A stretch of 64,000 bases of DNA, taken from assembly GCA_030761205.1 (NCBI GenBank), contig JAULJL010000010.1:501001-565000 (forward strand), read 5' to 3'. This document shows, one piece after another, positions 59,678 to 64,000 of the stretch. The notes beneath the pieces are model-generated. The model was not told where the DNA came from. It worked only from the letters and a program-made list of their open reading frames with translations, and ran no database searches. Made by a program: the position numbers and the translations under genes. This stretch comes from Fremontodendron californicum. Lineage: Eukaryota; Streptophyta; Magnoliopsida; Malvales; Malvaceae. How positions within the stretch are numbered: position 1 is the first letter of the stretch; every line of letters begins with the position of its first letter.

Positions 59678-60665
59678 CATTTTTAACCTTTTTTTCCGAG
59701 TGGGTCGGGTACGAATCCTAAATCGACTCGCGAGTCAACATACGGACTAACCCTTTAAATATATCATTTAAAATTAAATTAATTAATAAAATGAATTTAT
59801 TTTTTAACTTTTTCTCCGAGCCGATCGGGTATGGATCCTAAATTGACCCGCAAGTCAAATTACAGACTAACCTTTTCAAATACATTATTTAAAAATAAAA
59901 TAAAAAACTAATTAATAAAATAAATTTCTTTTTCAACTTTTTTCTGTGCGGGTCGCGTACGAATCTTAAATCGACTCGCGAGTCAACGTGCGGATCAAAC
60001 CCTTTAAATACATCATTTAAAATAAAATAAAACTAAAAACTAAAAAAATAAAAATAAAAATAATTAATAAAATAAATTTACTTTTTAACTTTTTTTTCGA
60101 GCCGTTCGGGTACGGATCCTAAATCGACTCGCGAGTCAACATGCGAATTAACCCTTTTAAATATATTATTTAAAAGTAAAATAAAAAAACTAATTAAAAA
60201 AAAATTTAACTGTTTTCCTTACGAGTTATGTACGGATCCTAAACCAACTCGCGAGTCAACATGTGGATCAACCTCTTTAAATAAATCATTTAAACATAAA
60301 AAAAAATAAACAACTAAAAACAATTAATAAAATAAATTTTTTTAATTTTTTTTTGAACAGGTCGGGCACGGATCCTAAATCGACACGCGAGTGAACGTAT
60401 GTATCAGCCCTTTAAATATATCATTTAAAAATAAAATAAAAGTAATTAATAAAACAAATTTCTTATTTTAACTTTTTTTTTCGAACGAGTCGGGTTCAGA
60501 TCCTAAATTGACTCGCGGTCGACGTTCAGACTAACCCTTTAAATACATCATTTAAAAATAAAATAAAAAATTTAAAACTGAAAAAAATAAAAATAATTAA
60601 TAAATTTTTTTATTTTTTTTTAAATGGGTCAAGTATAGATTTAAATCGATCCATAAATTATCGGA
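59678..60665. repeat. Tandem array, about 8 units of 120-150 bp, with a conserved palindrome
   Basis: Units start near 59678, 59801, 59929, 60082, 60202, 60334, 60454 and 60604. Each has a T-rich start, then a GC-richer core (GGGTCGGGTACGAATCCTAA, then TCGACTCGCGAGTCAAC), then AACCCTTTAAATA-ATCATTTAAA and an AT-rich end. The core contains GACTCGCGAGTC, a perfect 12-bp palindrome, intact in units 1, 3 and 4 and altered in the others. No reading frame is conserved. Confidence 0.85.
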
Positions 60666-61015
60666 CAAAATTATCCTTTGCACATTAAAAAAAATCTCTT
60701 GAGTCTTTTAAATTCAAAAATAATATATAGTAGATAGATGCCCTAAGCCGCAATAACGCAGTTCATTGTCGATGTCAATTCTCGAACTAGCTAGCTAGGC
60801 TTCAGTAATTAGCTTCTTATTATTTTGGGTTAATATGAAAATCATGCCATAAACAGTATCAAAATTGTTAAATGGTCTAATAAAAAAAATTATTTAAAAA
60901 AGAGAAATTAAAAAATTAAAAATTGATAAGAAGGAAATGATAAAGACTTAAATACCCTAATGAAATATTCAAATTTCCTTCCCTAAAACCCTATCTTTTT
61001 CACGCCTTTTATTTT

Positions 61016-61190
61016 TTGCTGCCGCCCTTTTCTTCTTCCTGCCCTTGTTCTTCTTCTTCATATTGTCGCCTCTATTCTTCTTCATTTTGCCGCCCCTGTT
61101 CTTCTTCTTCTTCTTCTTCTTCTTCATATTGTCGTCCCTCTTCTTCCCTCTTCATCTTCATTTTGCCGCCCTTCTTCTTCTTTGTCTTTT
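61016..61190. repeat. (TTC)n-rich low-complexity tract
   Basis: Repeated CTTCTTCTT and ATTGTCGCC/TTTGCCGCC segments just upstream of the transketolase fragment. Open frames through it are Phe/Ser-rich and not informative. Confidence 0.85.
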
Positions 61191-61215
61191 TCATATTGCC
61201 GCCCCTCTTGTCCGT

Positions 61216-61739
61216 GCTGCAGCCGTCGAGACAATTGGCACCGCTATCGAGACTTCTTTGGTGGAGAAATCGATCAACACGATCAGATTCTTGGCTATTG
61301 ATGTTGTCGAGAAGGCGAATTCAGGGCATCCTGGGTTGCCAATGGGCTATGCTCTGATGGGTCACATTTTATATGATGAAGTCATGAGGTATAACCTTAA
61401 GAATCCTTATTAGTTCAACCGTGACCGTTTCATGTTATCCGCTGGTCACGATTGTATGTTGCAGTATGCTCTGCTTCACCTCGCTTGTCCAGGTAAGCTT
61501 CTTTAAAATTCTATCTCTTTCTTTAAAGTAATTTCTATTTTGAGAGGTTTCAATTTTGGATCATGTGTTCTTTTTATTCTGATTAGTTCAAAAAAAGAGT
61601 TGATTTTTTACACTAAAGGACTAAAATTTATAATTATTGGATTATCTTTTAGGAAGAAGATTTGAAAAGTTTCCGTCAGTGGGAAAGCAAAACCCCTGGA
61701 CATCCCGAGAACTTTGAAACACCTGGAGTTGAAGTCACC
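61216..61739 (+). pseudogene. Transketolase fragment (pseudogene)
   Basis: Resembles the N-terminal thiamine-diphosphate domain of plastid transketolase (Calvin cycle and pentose phosphate pathway). Segment 1, 61216-61492: SLVEKSINTIRFLAID, ANSGHPGLPMG, HILYDEVMRYN, then an in-frame TAG at 61411-61413 where the family has Trp, then FNRDRFMLSAGHDCML. Segment 2, 61653-61739: EEDLKSFRQWESKTPGHPEN and FETPGVEVT. The GT...AG gap between them (61493-61652) keeps an intron-like position, so the copy came from genomic DNA, not mRNA. The linker YDSVQ is missing and the phases no longer fit. The match stops abruptly at 61739, where a tandem array begins. Confidence 0.88.
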
Positions 61740-62565
61740 TGAACTTTTTTTATTAAAATATTTTTTAACAAAATTGTTATTTTAGATTATTTTTAAATAA
61801 TTTGGGTTTAGGGTTAATTGGGATTTAGAAATAAATTTGTCACAATATAAAAATGTATATATATTTCGCCTACGTATACATACAACAATGCTATATGTAC
61901 ATACTGTTTTGTGACAATGTACATATAAGTGAATTTTTTTATTAAAATATTTCTTAGTCAAATTGTTATTTTAGACTACTGTTAAATGATTTGGGTTTAG
62001 GGTTGATTGGGATTTAGAGTTAAATTTGTCACAATATAAAAATGTACATATATTTTGCCTACATGTACATACAACAATGCTACATGTACATATTGTTTTG
62101 TGGTCTTGTACATATAAGTGGAGTTTTTTATTAAAGTATTTCTTAGTAAAATTGTTATTTTAGACTATTTTTAAATGATTTGGGTTTAGAGTTGATTGAG
62201 ATTTAGAGTTGAATTTGTCACAATATAAAAATATACATATATTTCGCCTATACATACTGTTTTGTGATCATGTACATATAAGTGAATTTTTTTTATTAAA
62301 ATATTTTTGAGTTAAATTTTTATTTTAGACTACTTTTAAATGATTTGGTTTTAGGGTTAATTGGGATTTAGAGCTGAATTTATCACAATATAAAAATGTA
62401 CATATATTTTGCCTACATGTTTATACAACAATGCTATATGTACATACTGTTTTGTGACCATATAAATATAAGTGAACTTTTTTTATTAAAATATTTCTTA
62501 ATAAAATTATTATTTTAGACTACTTGTAAATGATTTGGGTTTAGGGTTGATTGAATTTAAAACAC
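61740..62565. repeat. Tandem array of about 187-bp units, 4.4 copies
   Basis: Units start near 61741, 61931, 62118, 62284 and 62473. Each opens with GTGAA-TTTTTTTATTAAAATATTT, then TTGTTATTTTAGACTACT, GATTTGGGTTTAGGGTTGAT, TTGTCACAATATAAAAATGT and ends CATACTGTTTTGTGACC. Unit 3 has a deletion of about 20 bp; the last is partial. Noncoding. Confidence 0.9.
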
Positions 62566-62762
62566 GTGTTTCTTTCTTTGCTTTAAAACTTAGTGATTAG
62601 GGTTAAAAGAGTAAAAACAACTTCCTTCTTATTAATTTTCAAATTTAACATTTCTTTTTGAATAATAACTTTTTTCTATAGTACCAATTAATAAATTCAT
62701 TTTTTTCATTGGTTGTTTTTCAAATTAATCCTATTATTTTTGATCAACTCTGCCTTTATAGA

Positions 62763-63066
62763 TAGACCTGCTCACGGGCCGGGCAGCCCGTCCGGCCCGG
62801 TAGGCCCGGCCCAATACGGGTCGGGTCTGGGCAGGATTTTTTGTGTTCCGGGCCGGCCCGACCCGGAACAGTAATTTTTATTATAATAATATTATTTTAT
62901 TTAATTTTAATTATAAAAAATAAAAATAAAATAAAATTATTTTATTCCAATGAACAGTGTTTCGGACCTAAACGGACGGGCTGGACCGACCCAGGGTCGG
63001 GCCTGGACAGAGAAAATAAAAAAAAAAAACTGGGCCGCGGCCCGGTCCGGCCCATGAGCACCTCTA
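62763..63066. mobile_element. hAT-type MITE with GC-rich ends
   Basis: 304 bp, flanked by identical 8-bp duplications TTTATAGA (62755-62762 and 63067-63074). The ends are TAGACCTGCTCACGGGCCGG and, in reverse complement, TAGAGGTGCTCATGGGCCGG. The ends are very GC-rich (GGCCCGGC-type runs) around an AT-rich centre. An 8-bp TSD fits hAT. Noncoding. Confidence 0.88.
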
Positions 63067-63402
63067 TTTATAGATGGCCACTATTTTCCTTCTCTCTCTC
63101 ATGATTTATATACTGTCCTGTCCTGTTGTGTATTTTATTTTGAGAACAGTGCAGTCATGAGATGACAATTAATTAACGATTGATTCCTAATCCTATCTTC
63201 AAATTTAAAAACTGATCAAATCAAAACCTTTTGCTATTAGTTTCAATACCAAAATAAACCTATTCATCAATTCAATACAAAAAAATTTTAAGTACCGTAA
63301 TGGATAAATTAAATCAATAAAGAATTTATATAAATTTATATACTGTCAGTGAATTAGATGATATCATCTCATTAAAAATAAAATTATTTGTAATATTTTT
63401 AA

Positions 63403-63568
63403 TGATTTATATTTGATACACTGTCAGTATATAAATAAAATTTTAATAAACAAACATAAAACTTTAGAAATCTGTAAAATAAATTTAGATAATTATATTT
63501 TTTAATAGGTGACATCATGTGATTCATTGTCAATGTATAGATATTGACAACATATCAAATATAAATCC
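63403..63568. mobile_element. MITE, 9-bp TSD type (family M, copy 3)
   Basis: 166 bp, flanked by identical TATTTTTAA (63394-63402 and 63569-63577). The ends are TGATTTATATTTGATACACT and, in reverse complement, GGATTTATATTTGATATGTT. Sequence on both sides (about 63312-63393 and 63578-63660) also resembles this family (TATACTGTCAGTGAATTAGA; TATACATAATCAATGCATTA), so this copy may have landed inside an older relative. Confidence 0.7.
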
Positions 63569-63660
63569 TATTTTTAAAGACTTTTAATGAATTAGTATCT
63601 CATGATTTATTGATAATATATAAATTTATACATAATCAATGCATTAATTATAAAAAATAA

Positions 63661-64000
63661 ACTCTTTATTTTAATGATATTTATTTATAAAAGAAAGTTA
63701 CAAACTTTTCTTTGCTATAATTCAACAAGCAGGTTAAAAAAATTTCAAATATCTTAAGTGTTTTAATTACCTTTTTTTTTATATCTTAAATAATTAATTT
63801 TGCTTGTCGAATTTAATAAATTCAAATTGATAATTTCTCTTAACGAATGTTATGGGCTAAATTTTTATTTGAGGGCTATTATTGGGTTGGGGATTGGGCC
63901 GAGAGCTGCTTAAAGGTTTGAGAAAAAAAAAAAGTGGCGACGTCGTTTCCGGAAGTGCTGTAAATACACGTGGGCTTGGAATCGAAAGTTGGAAACTTGA
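63661..64000 (+). other. Window end, possible upstream region of a further gene
   Basis: The last 120 bp become less AT-rich and contain GACGTCGTTTCCGG and the G-box-like TACACGTGGGC near 63965. This could be a promoter or 5' UTR of a gene beyond the window. No coding start is visible. Confidence 0.25.

Noticed and set aside
61016..61413. A functional transketolase N terminus with a Phe/Ser-rich transit peptide
   Set aside because: An in-frame stop at 61411-61413, a lost linker, wrong splice phase and an abrupt end in an exon make it a pseudogene fragment. The preceding frames are a TTC repeat.

Overview
This is nuclear DNA of a flowering plant, almost certainly a eudicot. It has intron-rich genes with plant-type short exons, AT-rich intergenic DNA, many (AT)n and (CT)n microsatellites, Copia and Gypsy LTR retrotransposons, hAT and Mutator-like elements, and a short tRNA-derived SINE. 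I cannot name the species from sequence alone.

Three complete, intact-looking host genes lie in the first half, all on the minus strand. CDS 7534-15903 (23 coding exons, 1269 aa) is kinesin-like calmodulin-binding protein (KCBP/ZWICHEL): MyTH4 and FERM domains, coiled coil, C-terminal kinesin motor and calmodulin-binding tail. CDS 19299-23259 (5 exons, 278 aa) is a tafazzin-like acyltransferase. CDS 25085-29705 (10 exons, 422 aa) is a PIN-LIKES (PILS) auxin carrier. They act in unrelated processes (microtubule motor, phospholipid acylation, ER auxin transport); nothing suggests they work together.

Bases 1-4557 are the 3' part of a very long LTR resembling Ogre/Tat Gypsy LTRs, with two internal tandem-repeat zones. 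Small elements with recoverable target-site duplications (TSDs) sit in introns and spacers: a SINE in a tafazzin intron, a 1.07-kb Mutator-like element with long inverted ends, and several copies of one 9-bp-TSD MITE family.

From 32.7 to 58.6 kb is a retrotransposon nest. An old minus-strand LTR (32730-32758 plus 58150-58644) was split by a Copia element (32759-58144, TSD CTGAG, LTRs of about 490 bp). That Copia was then hit by a solo LTR in gag (34254-36074, TSD TGATG), a gag-only Athila-like Gypsy derivative (36720-42505, TSD GTACC), a second solo LTR of the first solo-LTR family (43958-45772), and a minus-strand Copia of the same family (47700-57466). The last one was itself hit by a 2.2-kb non-autonomous hAT (53138-55329, TSD GGCGCAGG) carrying two copies of the 3' end of a GBF-interacting-protein-1-like gene. 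All retrotransposon ORFs here are broken.

The last 6 kb hold repeats and a dead gene piece: a 15-bp minisatellite, a tandem array of roughly 125-bp units around the palindrome GACTCGCGAGTC, a transketolase pseudogene fragment, a tandem array of about 187-bp units, a GC-rich-ended hAT MITE, and a MITE nested in an older relative. I saw no rRNA, tRNA gene or CRISPR array.
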